DNA of 64,000 nucleotides, from the NCBI GenBank assembly GCA_003028315.1, contig CP028150.1, positions 868,001 to 932,000 of the forward strand. The letters run 5' to 3'. The position numbers and the translations under genes are program-made. The number at the start of each line of letters is the position of its first letter. Positions within the stretch are counted from its first letter, which is position 1. The notes below the pieces were generated by a model that ran no database searches, was not told the origin of the DNA, and was given only the letters and a program-made list of their open reading frames with translations. This DNA is from Neisseria mucosa (GTDB taxonomy: Bacteria > Pseudomonadota > Gammaproteobacteria > Burkholderiales > Neisseriaceae). Of this stretch, positions 16,384 through 24,872 are shown in pieces.

Positions 16384-19203
16384 ATGTCTGCACATGATCA
16401 AGCATTATTATTACGTCGTCTGAACACGCATTGTCAGCAGGCGATGGAAGCTGCAGCCGGCTTATGTCAAACACGAGGTCATGCCGAAATTACGGTTGAC
16501 CATTTATTTATCAAATTGCTCGAACTAGGGGATGGAGACGTTAATGCCTTATTGAGGCGTTACGAAATTGATTTAGAAAATATTTGGAATCCTTTGTTGA
16601 GTACGATGGACAAACTTCCACGCAATGTTCGTGGTAATCCTTCTTTGTCTAAATCATTGATTAGTTTATTGTCGGATGCATGGTTGTTGGCAAGTGACGA
16701 AGGTGCATCTGAAATCCGTTCGGCTTTCCTATATCAGGCATTGCTGAAATCTCCTTACCGTCTGATGACGCAGGAAGCATGGCCCTTATTAAGCCTGACT
16801 GAAACACAGATAGGTCGTCTGAAAACTTGGTTGGACGAAGTTTCTATCGAAGGTGAGAATAATACATTTGCGCAGCCGGCTTCAGAAGAAGGTCAGCATA
16901 CAGTTTCAGCGGAATCTAAACCCCAACAAACCGCTACAGCAGGACAAAACGATGCGCTTGCACGTTTTACCGTCAATTTGACTGAAAAAGCCGCTCAGGG
17001 CGGTATTGACCCTGTATTTGGACGCGAAACCGAAATCCGTCAAATGATGGATATTCTGTCGCGTCGCCGTAAGAACAACCCGATTCTGGTTGGCGAACCG
17101 GGTGTCGGTAAAACTGCATTGGTAGAAGGTCTGGCATTGAAAATCGCTTCAGGCGAGGTGCCTAAGATATTGGAAAACACCCAAGTATTGGTGTTGGACT
17201 TAGGTCTTCTGCAAGCGGGTGCGGGGGTGAAGGGCGAATTTGAACAACGCCTGCGCAATGTTATCGAGGCTGTTCAGAATTCTGAAGAACCCGTTTTATT
17301 ATTCATCGACGAAGCGCATACGTTAATCGGTGCCGGAAACAGTGCAGGCGGCGCGGATGCAGCCAACCTCTTAAAACCGGCTTTGGCGCGGGGTGAATTG
17401 CGTACCATCGCAGCGACAACCTGGAGCGAATACAAACAATACTTTGAAAAAGACGCCGCGTTGGAACGCCGTTTCCAAATGGTCAAAGTTGACGAACCCG
17501 ATGATGAGGCTGCGTTCACCATGCTCCGCGGTTTGAAGCAACGTTATGCCGCTTACCATAAAGTCCATATTCAGGACTCCGCCGTCATCGCAGCCGTACA
17601 ACTTTCCCGAAAATATATTACCGGCCGCCAACTGCCGGATAAAGCCGTAGATTTGTTGGATACGGCAGCCGCACGCGTCCGCATGAGTTTGGATACCGTG
17701 CCTCATATTTTCGGTTTGATGGATGCCCAAATTTCTTCACTGCAACGCGAGCTGGAGGCATTGGATGCCGACAAGCAATTAGGTCGTCTGAATGCTTCGC
17801 AGCAAGATAACATTCGACAAGTTGAGCAAGAGATTGCCCAATTGAATGAAGAGCGCGAAGAAATGAACCGCCGATATCAGGAAGAAAAACAATTGGCGGA
17901 TGAAATCCAATCCTTGATGGAAGCTGCCAAAAATACAGAATTGACTTCTGAAGAGCGACAAGCCGCGCAACACAGTCTGACCGAGAAACAGCAACAGCTT
18001 GATGCCGTTGTCGCCGGTAAACCGTTGATTTTCACCAGTGTTGATGAGACCGTAATCGCCGATATTATTGCCGATTGGACGGGCGTCCCCGCAGGCAGCG
18101 TCCTCAAAGACGAACTGGCAAACCTGCTGCAACTGGAAAGCCTGCTTGAGAAACGCGTGGTTGGGCAAAGTGAAGCCATTCATGCTATCGCGCAAAGTTT
18201 GAGAGCCGCTAAAGCAGGTTTGAAAACCAACGATTCCCCATTGGGCGTATTCCTGTTGAGCGGTCCGTCCGGCGTAGGTAAAACAGAAACGGCGCTGGCT
18301 TTGGCAGATGCGCTGTTCGGCGGCGAAAAATCGCTGATTACCATCAACCTGTCCGAATACCGCGAAGCGCATACCGTTTCCCAACTTAAAGGTTCTCCTC
18401 CGGGTTATGTCGGTTATGGCGAAGGCGGTGTTTTGACCGAAGCAGTACGTCAGAAACCTTACAGCGTCGTATTATTGGATGAAGTTGAGAAAGCTCATAA
18501 AGACATTCTCAATCTCTTCTACCAAGTCTTCGACAAAGGCATGATGCGTGACGGCGAAGGTCGGGAAATCGATTTTAAAAATACCGTTATCCTGATGACT
18601 TCAAACTTGGGTGCGAACGAATTGACCCAATTGCTGACACCACAAGAGCCTGAAGAAACAGAAGAAGCTGTTGCAGAAGAGGGTAAAGAGCAAAACGCGC
18701 AAGAGCAGATTGTGGACACTGAAGTCGAACTTTCTGCACAAATGCCGGATAGCTCGTCTGAAAACGCCTGCGTTTCAGACGAACCTGTTGAAACCGATGA
18801 AACGCCTGAATTTAGTCTGGAAGAGTTGGCAGAAGCGATTCGTCCGATACTGACAGACCATTTCCAAGCCGCTCTGTTGGCGCGTATGCAGGTTGTTCCT
18901 TATCGTCCGTTGGAAAAAGAGGCATTGGCTCAAATCGTCAGACTGAAGCTGGACAAAATTGCTGACCGACTGTACGAAGCCCATCAAACACGCCTCAGTT
19001 ACAGCGAAGATTTTGCAGCGCTTCTGGCTGATTCTTGCACTACCGGCGACAGCGGCGCACGCAATATCGACCATTTGCTCAACCGCCAAGTCATGCCTGC
19101 CATCGCGCAAAGCTTTTTGCAATGGCAGCAGACGGCAGGCCATATGCCGGAGCGTGCGAGCTTGGAGGTTGGAGAAGAAGGCATAGACGTCTTATTTGAA
19201 TAA
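16384..19203 (+). CDS. clpV: T6SS sheath-recycling AAA+ ATPase TssH/ClpV
   Basis: A 939-residue ClpB-like double ATPase that disassembles contracted TssB/C sheaths. The Clp N-domain covers about 1-150. AAA1 has Walker A GEPGVGKTALVEG (about 236) and Walker B LLFIDEAHTL. A coiled-coil middle region (about 465-540) follows. AAA2 has Walker A GPSGVGKTETAL (about 630) and Walker B VVLLDEVEKAH. After TSNLGANEL (about 740) there is an acidic stretch of roughly 60 residues not usual in ClpV, ending near FSLEELAEAIRP. That stretch contains an uptake-sequence hairpin in the coding DNA at 18752-18783. Single uptake sequences also occur at about 16811 and 17784. Confidence 0.96.
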   Translation: MSAHDQALLLRRLNTHCQQAMEAAAGLCQTRGHAEITVDHLFIKLLELGDGDVNALLRRYEIDLENIWNPLLSTMDKLPRNVRGNPSLSKSLISLLSDAWLLASDEGASEIRSAFLYQALLKSPYRLMTQEAWPLLSLTETQIGRLKTWLDEVSIEGENNTFAQPASEEGQHTVSAESKPQQTATAGQNDALARFTVNLTEKAAQGGIDPVFGRETEIRQMMDILSRRRKNNPILVGEPGVGKTALVEGLALKIASGEVPKILENTQVLVLDLGLLQAGAGVKGEFEQRLRNVIEAVQNSEEPVLLFIDEAHTLIGAGNSAGGADAANLLKPALARGELRTIAATTWSEYKQYFEKDAALERRFQMVKVDEPDDEAAFTMLRGLKQRYAAYHKVHIQDSAVIAAVQLSRKYITGRQLPDKAVDLLDTAAARVRMSLDTVPHIFGLMDAQISSLQRELEALDADKQLGRLNASQQDNIRQVEQEIAQLNEEREEMNRRYQEEKQLADEIQSLMEAAKNTELTSEERQAAQHSLTEKQQQLDAVVAGKPLIFTSVDETVIADIIADWTGVPAGSVLKDELANLLQLESLLEKRVVGQSEAIHAIAQSLRAAKAGLKTNDSPLGVFLLSGPSGVGKTETALALADALFGGEKSLITINLSEYREAHTVSQLKGSPPGYVGYGEGGVLTEAVRQKPYSVVLLDEVEKAHKDILNLFYQVFDKGMMRDGEGREIDFKNTVILMTSNLGANELTQLLTPQEPEETEEAVAEEGKEQNAQEQIVDTEVELSAQMPDSSSENACVSDEPVETDETPEFSLEELAEAIRPILTDHFQAALLARMQVVPYRPLEKEALAQIVRLKLDKIADRLYEAHQTRLSYSEDFAALLADSCTTGDSGARNIDHLLNRQVMPAIAQSFLQWQQTAGHMPERASLEVGEEGIDVLFE
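18752..18783. other. Inverted uptake-sequence pair inside the clpV coding region
   Basis: CTCGTCTGAAAACG and CGTTTCAGACGA flank a 4-base loop within the acidic insertion of ClpV, encoding SSENACVSDE. It resembles the intergenic terminator hairpins of this genome but lies in frame inside a gene. Confidence 0.75.
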
Positions 19204-19348
19204 GGCTATGTTTAAAAACCGTCTGAAAGAGAGCCAACAAGTTTGGTTACCTTTCAGACCGCCTTCCACCACCAATCCCCTCCGCTTGACCACCCACCCC
19301 CGTTCAAACTACCATACCCACCCCATCGTCATCTTGGAAATACCCGCC

Positions 19349-21907
19349 ATGACTGCCCGCCAATCCTACCACCTCACCTTCTCCCGATTCTCCCCGTCCC
19401 TCTCCGTTAAATCCTTCACCGCCTCCGAAGCCGCCAACACCGCCTACCACGTTGAAATCACCGCCACTTCCACCGATTCCTTCCTGCCGCTGTCTTCCTA
19501 CCTCAACCAGCGCGCAGCATTTGAAATCCGTCCGCAGGAGGCCGTATTGTCCGAAGTCGCCGCCGCTTTTTCAGCCGGTTCGGACGAATCTCCGGCGAAG
19601 CAATGGCAGGGCATTATCACTTCATGCGAGAAGCTGTCCGTATCCAAGGATGAAACCGTTTACCGCTTTGTTTTAGAGCCGCGCTTCGCGGCTCTAAAAC
19701 ATTTCCAATCCTCCCGACTGTTTCAAAACCAAACCGTCCCCGACATCGTTGCCGCCGTCTTCAAACACCACGGCTTCTCCGGTGTCGACTACCGTTTCCA
19801 AAAAAGCCGCAACTATAGTGTACGCGAGTATGTAACCCAGTATCTCGAAAGCGACTTCGCCTTTATCAACCGTCTGTGTGAAGAAGAGGGCATTTGGTAT
19901 GCCTTCGAACAGCATGAACAACATGGCGACGTGGTCGTCTTCGGCGACAGTCCCGAACACTACTTCCGCGACCAAAGCCTGCCCGTTTCCTACCGCCCCC
20001 ATGCCGGGCTGGAAAGCGTCGGTACAGAAGCACTCTTCAACCTCAGCATCCGCCACAACCCCATCGTCGAAGGCATACGCAGTGCCGACTACAACTACCG
20101 CACCGCCGATACCGACCTCTTTGCCGAAACCGACAACAAACAATCCGAAGAATCGGCCGACAACACCGTCTTATTGGGCAAACAACAACACTGGGGCCTT
20201 CATCCCAAAACCCCCAACGAGGCCGAAGTTCAGACGACCCTGTTGAACGAAGCCGTCCTCTGCCGCCAAACCGTCGCCAACGGCAGCGGCAACGTCGTTT
20301 CCATGGCGCCGATGAAAGTGTTCCAAACCGATACCGCCTTCCCCGAAGCACCCGACGGCTGGCTGGTACTCGGCATGGAACACAGCGGCAGCCGCGATAC
20401 CGCCTACAGCCATACCTTTACCGCCATACCCGCCCAACTCGCCTTCCGTCCCGAACGCACCACCCCGCGCCCCCACATCGCCGGCACACTGCCCGCACGG
20501 GTAACCGCGGCGGAGAACTGCACCTACGCCTACATCGACGATATGGGGCGCTACCGCGTCAAACTGCCGTTTGATTTGGACGAATGGAGTCCCGGCGGAG
20601 AAAGCCGTCCCGTCCGACTCGCCAAACCCTATGCCGGTCCCGAATACGGCATCCACTTCCCATTACACGAAGGCACCGAAGTGATGCTGTCCTTCGTACA
20701 GGGTAATCCCGACCGTCCGTATATCTCCGGCGTCATGCACGACAGCGCCCATCCCGACCACATTCCTGCCGATTGGAACACAAGGAACGTCATCCGTACC
20801 TGGGCGAACAACAAACTCAGGATGGAAGACCAAAAAGGTCAGGAGCACATCAAACTCGCCACCGACTACCAAAAATCCCAACTCAACCTCGGCCATATCG
20901 TCGACTCAAACCGCAACAAACGCGGGGAAAACGGCGAAGGCTTCGAACTCAGAACCGACGGCTGGGGTGCCGTACGGGCGGGCAAAGGCATACTCGTCAG
21001 CGCACAAAACCAAGACGCCAACGGCAAAGTGCTGGATATGGACGATGCCATTGCACAGATCGAACAGGCGCTCTCCCTGGCTAAAAGCCTGAACAAAGCC
21101 GCCCAAACCGCCAACAACCACCACACCGATGAAGAAACCCAAAGGGGTCGTCTGAAAGACGCCCTCAAAGACCTGAAAGAGGCCGGTTTGATCCAAACCG
21201 CCCCTGCCGGCATCGCCACCGCAACCCAACAAAGCCAACTGCATACCGCCAATGAAAACATTCACCTCGTCAGCGGCAACCATACCGACATCACCGCCGG
21301 CCAAAGCCTGACCGCCCATGCAGTAGAAAGCCTCAACCTGTTTGCGCAAAGCCAAGGAATCAAAGTACAGGCCAACCAGGGCAAAGTGGAAGTGCAGGCA
21401 CAGAATGACGAATTGCAGCTGAATGCCTTAAAGGACGCAACGCTAACCAGCAGCGTAGGGAAAGTCACCATTGCGGCAAAGGAAGAGATTTTGATTACCT
21501 GCAAGGGGGCGTATATCAAGTTGAGCAACGGGGAGGTTGAGATTGGAAGTCCGAAGGTGGTAAGGGTGAGGGCGCCGTTGGTGGTGAGTGGGGCGAATAG
21601 CACCAACTTCAAATTCACTCAAGTTGGCGCAATTAAGCGTTACAGCAATAGATTGGATTTTGCTGAAAGTTTTGAAGGATTTGGGGATTTAACATCTCTA
21701 AAATATTTTGCACTTACTGAAAGTGGGGAGGAATTTGAAGGAAACCTTGATGAATATGGAAGAACCGGACGAATCACTTCAGCCACAGAAGAATATGCCA
21801 ATTTTTTTGTAGGAGGAGGAGATTGGGTTTTATCTGAGGATGAAACTTACATAGAACAAGATGATTACTTATGCAGTGATGATTTTGATAATTTAGATAA
21901 GGAATAA
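19349..21907 (+). CDS. vgrG: VgrG/TssI spike protein (vgrG2)
   Basis: About 852 residues from ATG 19349, the start shared by all copies (an upstream TTG overlaps clpV). The order is gp27-like fold (about 1-380), OB-fold (YIDDMGRYRVKLPFDLDEW, about 395), WNTRNVIRTWANNKLRMED (about 480), an inserted helical segment with LKDALKDLKEAGLIQT (about 605), and the DUF2345 beta-helix (HLVSGNHTDITAGQSL to EIGSPKVVRVRAP). The last 100 residues (after VVSGANSTNFKF) are unlike the tails of vgrG3 and vgrG4 and rich in Asp, Glu and Tyr, so they probably select the cargo. There is no clear Shine-Dalgarno. The first 740 or so residues are nearly identical to vgrG3. Confidence 0.95.
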   Translation: MTARQSYHLTFSRFSPSLSVKSFTASEAANTAYHVEITATSTDSFLPLSSYLNQRAAFEIRPQEAVLSEVAAAFSAGSDESPAKQWQGIITSCEKLSVSKDETVYRFVLEPRFAALKHFQSSRLFQNQTVPDIVAAVFKHHGFSGVDYRFQKSRNYSVREYVTQYLESDFAFINRLCEEEGIWYAFEQHEQHGDVVVFGDSPEHYFRDQSLPVSYRPHAGLESVGTEALFNLSIRHNPIVEGIRSADYNYRTADTDLFAETDNKQSEESADNTVLLGKQQHWGLHPKTPNEAEVQTTLLNEAVLCRQTVANGSGNVVSMAPMKVFQTDTAFPEAPDGWLVLGMEHSGSRDTAYSHTFTAIPAQLAFRPERTTPRPHIAGTLPARVTAAENCTYAYIDDMGRYRVKLPFDLDEWSPGGESRPVRLAKPYAGPEYGIHFPLHEGTEVMLSFVQGNPDRPYISGVMHDSAHPDHIPADWNTRNVIRTWANNKLRMEDQKGQEHIKLATDYQKSQLNLGHIVDSNRNKRGENGEGFELRTDGWGAVRAGKGILVSAQNQDANGKVLDMDDAIAQIEQALSLAKSLNKAAQTANNHHTDEETQRGRLKDALKDLKEAGLIQTAPAGIATATQQSQLHTANENIHLVSGNHTDITAGQSLTAHAVESLNLFAQSQGIKVQANQGKVEVQAQNDELQLNALKDATLTSSVGKVTIAAKEEILITCKGAYIKLSNGEVEIGSPKVVRVRAPLVVSGANSTNFKFTQVGAIKRYSNRLDFAESFEGFGDLTSLKYFALTESGEEFEGNLDEYGRTGRITSATEEYANFFVGGGDWVLSEDETYIEQDDYLCSDDFDNLDKE
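19670..19700. repeat. Perfect 14-bp inverted repeat within vgrG2
   Basis: GTTTTAGAGCCGCG, a 3-base loop CTT, then CGCGGCTCTAAAAC, encoding VLEPRFAALK. The same place in vgrG1 (1742-1772) and vgrG3 (25194-25224) has one mismatch. In vgrG4 (44678-44708) the right arm has diverged. Confidence 0.85.
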
Positions 21908-21915
21908 ATGGCAAA

Positions 21916-22479
21916 ATGTTACAGCTTAAACTTAAAAAATTATTCTTAATTTACATATTACTAACTGCGAATGCAGTAAGTCTTGCCAGCCAGAAAACCT
22001 TTGTTTCCCCAAATAATACATTAAAAATAACTAGGGAGTGTAATAAAAAAACAAATGAATGTGCTTTCTATCTTAATGAGAAGGCAATTATTGGAGACAT
22101 CCCAAAAGACAAAGCGACATACAAATGGATTGAGGATATTTTTGCATTGAATATTAATCTAGGCTCGTATAATTCATATTTAGTTTTGGTTGATGGAGTC
22201 CATAAGCCTCAAACAGTATCAGGAGTTATTACTATAGACGCTCATACGAAATGTATCATGGCTGCGGATGATGCAGGTATTTATTTTTATAAATTTTTCC
22301 AGCTAAAACCACTAAAGATTATTTTAAAACATAGTAAGCAATTTAATTTTGCAAAGGATGTTGTATCTTTACAATCAATAGTTCAGGGAAAGTTTAAACA
22401 AAAAAAAGTAGCTATGAGTTATTTAAATCATGTTTATGAATCAGTCGATATGGTCATTGATAATCCTTGTGCGAAATAA
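21916..22479 (+). CDS. Exported small protein between vgrG2 and its effector, candidate adaptor or immunity protein
   Basis: A 187-residue protein with a signal peptide (LKLKKLFLIYILLTANAVSL, cleaved near residue 25), so probably periplasmic. ATG 21908 is another possible start. I recognise no domain. It contains two CNKKTNEC-type Cys near residue 40 and a Cys at the end. It lies 9 bases after vgrG2 and 14 bases before the peptidoglycan-hydrolase effector. Either immunity to that effector or a cargo accessory role fits. Low G+C suggests acquisition with the module. Confidence 0.65.
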   Translation: MLQLKLKKLFLIYILLTANAVSLASQKTFVSPNNTLKITRECNKKTNECAFYLNEKAIIGDIPKDKATYKWIEDIFALNINLGSYNSYLVLVDGVHKPQTVSGVITIDAHTKCIMAADDAGIYFYKFFQLKPLKIILKHSKQFNFAKDVVSLQSIVQGKFKQKKVAMSYLNHVYESVDMVIDNPCAK

Positions 22480-22493
22480 TTCGGAGATTGGTA

Positions 22494-24290
22494 ATGTCAC
22501 AATATTCTAAGGAATTTATCCTGTTTGTTTCTACGATTGCTGGCGAAGCTGGCAATAGTAGTAGTGCTTCTTGGAAAGCAATTGCTCATGTAATAATGAA
22601 TCGTTTTAAATATAAAGAATGGAGGAGGTATCAGACAATTAATGATGTAATATTAAAAACGGGTTTTGATGCGGCAACACAAAAAAATCAACCATTCTTA
22701 AGTGCCTATAATTCTCTATCAGCTGGGAAACCATCGCCATTAGTTTTACGGATTATTGCCGCTGTCCGACCTATATATGATGGAATGATAAAAGATCCTA
22801 CGGGAAAGGTCGTATTGTATTATAGCCCGAGGGCGCAGTCTTCTTTGAGTCGAAGTAAGCTCCATTCGTATAAGCCAACACCGGCATGGAACTTTAATCT
22901 TTTGGAAGAAGTTAAAATTGCAGGTACTGAAAATGATGATTTCAAATGGTACAGATACAAAAATGCGGACAAATCAAAAAGATTACAAATAGTTAATCTT
23001 GATGGAGAAGCTATTCCTAATGTTCCATATGAAATTACACACGAAAAACAAGGTCAAGAAAAGGTCATTATCCAAGGACAAACTGACCAAGAAGGTAAAA
23101 CCAAAGAGATTCCATATCAACATGCAGGAAAAGATGTAAAGGTTAAAATCAATCCCAATGCAGATAAGCATATGCCAAAGGCGAATATAGAAGGGATGAT
23201 TTCGGTAACGGAAATTATTACGAAACTTATCAGCCCGTATCTCAAACAAAGAGTTATATTGAAACCGAATGGGAAACCCGGAAACTATGCAGGAATGTAT
23301 CACAAGGTCAAAAAAGGGGAGACTTTGACAAAGATTGCCCAAAAGTTAGGAACAACCGTAGAAGCATTGCTTCATGCAAACCCAAAAATTGCAGATCCCA
23401 ATAAAATCTATATCGGACAAAAAATTCGGCTTCCTGCAAAAACAGGTAGACCTGTCGCGAGAAAAGAAAACGGGGAAGTGAAAATAGATCGACCTACTAA
23501 GCCACGGGGAACAAACACGCAGCCACCTGCCGAGAAAGTACAAACAAAACCTACCGTTAATACGGGAGCAAATACGCAAACAGGAAATAGGGAGGTACAA
23601 ATAGAAAAACCTAAGGCACAAGAATCAGGTAACCAATCATCTGCAAGAAAAGTGCAGATGAGTCCTTCCTCTGACACAGAAACAGCTAGTCGACCAAAGG
23701 AAGATAACGGTGCAAAACATACATCTCCCCAATTAAGGCAGAGAAGGGAGGTAAAGCGGGTAAATTCTGTGGATGGGAAGCCTGTTACAGTGGTTAAGGA
23801 GAATAGAGGGATACATGATCAAAATGAAACAAAAATTAATAAACTTCATCCTCAATTTCAAGACAAAGTAAGAAGGTTTATTCAAAAAGTGTATGAACAA
23901 CATCAAATTAAATTAAGAATTGTGCAGGGATATAGGACATACAGAGAACAGGATGAATTGTATGCCAAAGGGAGAACAATGCCTGGATCAATAGTAACAA
24001 AAGCAAAAGGAGGGCAAAGTAATCATAATTTTGGACTCGCAATAGATGTGTTTCCAATTTGGCAGGATGGCAGGCTCCACATGAAAAAGGAAGATGATGC
24101 AGAGAATATTAGATTACTGAAATTAATTGCACATGTAGGAATTGAAGAGGGGTTAGCATGGGGAGGAAATTGGAGAAAATTTAAGGATTATCCTCATTTC
24201 GAATTGAAGGTTGGTAAAAATATGGCTCAACTAAGAGCAGCTGTAAAAGCTGCTGGTGGCGATCCTTTAGCTGTTAAATATGATATTTAG
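22494..24290 (+). CDS. T6SS peptidoglycan-hydrolase effector: SleB-like, LysM and M15 peptidase domains
   Basis: 598 residues from ATG 22494 (GGAG at 22482-22485; a TTG at 22467 is inside the previous gene). A SleB/CwlJ-like hydrolase covers about 12-140 (STIAGEAGNSSSASWKAIAH, VIMNRF), with the likely catalytic Glu in GEAG. A beta-rich linker domain (about 162-223) has GEAIPNVPYEI and TDQEGKT. LysM covers about 270-314 (HKVKKGETLTKIAQKLG). A long Thr/Gln/Pro-rich linker follows. The C-terminal M15 peptidase (about 440-572) has QGYRTYREQDELYAKG, QSNHNFGLAIDVF and DYPHFEL, giving His511, Asp518 and His568 as zinc ligands. No signal peptide is seen, which fits T6SS delivery. It would cleave the peptidoglycan of rivals in the periplasm, with two different catalytic domains. 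Confidence 0.88.
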   Translation: MSQYSKEFILFVSTIAGEAGNSSSASWKAIAHVIMNRFKYKEWRRYQTINDVILKTGFDAATQKNQPFLSAYNSLSAGKPSPLVLRIIAAVRPIYDGMIKDPTGKVVLYYSPRAQSSLSRSKLHSYKPTPAWNFNLLEEVKIAGTENDDFKWYRYKNADKSKRLQIVNLDGEAIPNVPYEITHEKQGQEKVIIQGQTDQEGKTKEIPYQHAGKDVKVKINPNADKHMPKANIEGMISVTEIITKLISPYLKQRVILKPNGKPGNYAGMYHKVKKGETLTKIAQKLGTTVEALLHANPKIADPNKIYIGQKIRLPAKTGRPVARKENGEVKIDRPTKPRGTNTQPPAEKVQTKPTVNTGANTQTGNREVQIEKPKAQESGNQSSARKVQMSPSSDTETASRPKEDNGAKHTSPQLRQRREVKRVNSVDGKPVTVVKENRGIHDQNETKINKLHPQFQDKVRRFIQKVYEQHQIKLRIVQGYRTYREQDELYAKGRTMPGSIVTKAKGGQSNHNFGLAIDVFPIWQDGRLHMKKEDDAENIRLLKLIAHVGIEEGLAWGGNWRKFKDYPHFELKVGKNMAQLRAAVKAAGGDPLAVKYDI

Positions 24291-24301
24291 ATGGAGTTGT
24301 T

Positions 24302-24721
24302 ATGAAATCATTAAATATAATGCTAGCAATATTTACATTCTTTGTCTTATTATGTCAAAATGCATACGGAGTAAATTTAATTTTTACTTCTGAACTTGAT
24401 GATGAAGAGTCAAGTTTAGAGGGAGGGGAGCTAAAACTATTTAAAGATAGATTAAATCATTGTTTTATTACTTCAACTTACTATGGGGAGACAGGTAAGT
24501 CTTTGTATGTGTATAATTTTAAAAAGGGAAATAAGTTAAGTTCAGGTATGCATAAAGAGTTTAGGTTTAAGGATGGTTATATTTCTAAAGATGAAAGAAA
24601 TATATATATACTAATTAATAAGAAAGAATTAAATATTAATCATACTGAGGTTAGAAATGATTTTACTAATTTAATAAAGAGGATACCTAAATCAATTATT
24701 ATTAAAAATTGTAACAATTAA
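24302..24721 (+). CDS. Exported protein, probable immunity to the peptidoglycan hydrolase
   Basis: A 139-residue protein with a signal peptide (SLNIMLAIFTFFVLLCQNAYG, cleaved near residue 23; partly quoted). The mature part is rich in Lys, Asn and Glu, with a final Cys. It starts 11 bases after the effector, and a periplasmic location is what immunity to a cell-wall effector needs. I recognise no family. Very low G+C. Confidence 0.7.
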   Translation: MKSLNIMLAIFTFFVLLCQNAYGVNLIFTSELDDEESSLEGGELKLFKDRLNHCFITSTYYGETGKSLYVYNFKKGNKLSSGMHKEFRFKDGYISKDERNIYILINKKELNINHTEVRNDFTNLIKRIPKSIIIKNCNN

Positions 24722-24872
24722 TTGTCTTTATAATCTATAAGTAGTTTTATAGTGATGCCGTCTGATGAAATTCCTTTCAGACGGCCTCTCCACCACCAAT
24801 CCCCTCCGCTTGACCACCCACCCCCGTTCAAACTACCATACCCACCCCATCGTCATCTTGGAAATACCCGCC

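Noticed and set aside
19694..21618. Long open frames antisense to vgrG2 (also in vgrG1, vgrG3 and vgrG4).
   Set aside because: They recur in all copies because they mirror the conserved vgrG codons, have high Gly/Val/Phe content without domains, and lack ribosome-binding sites.
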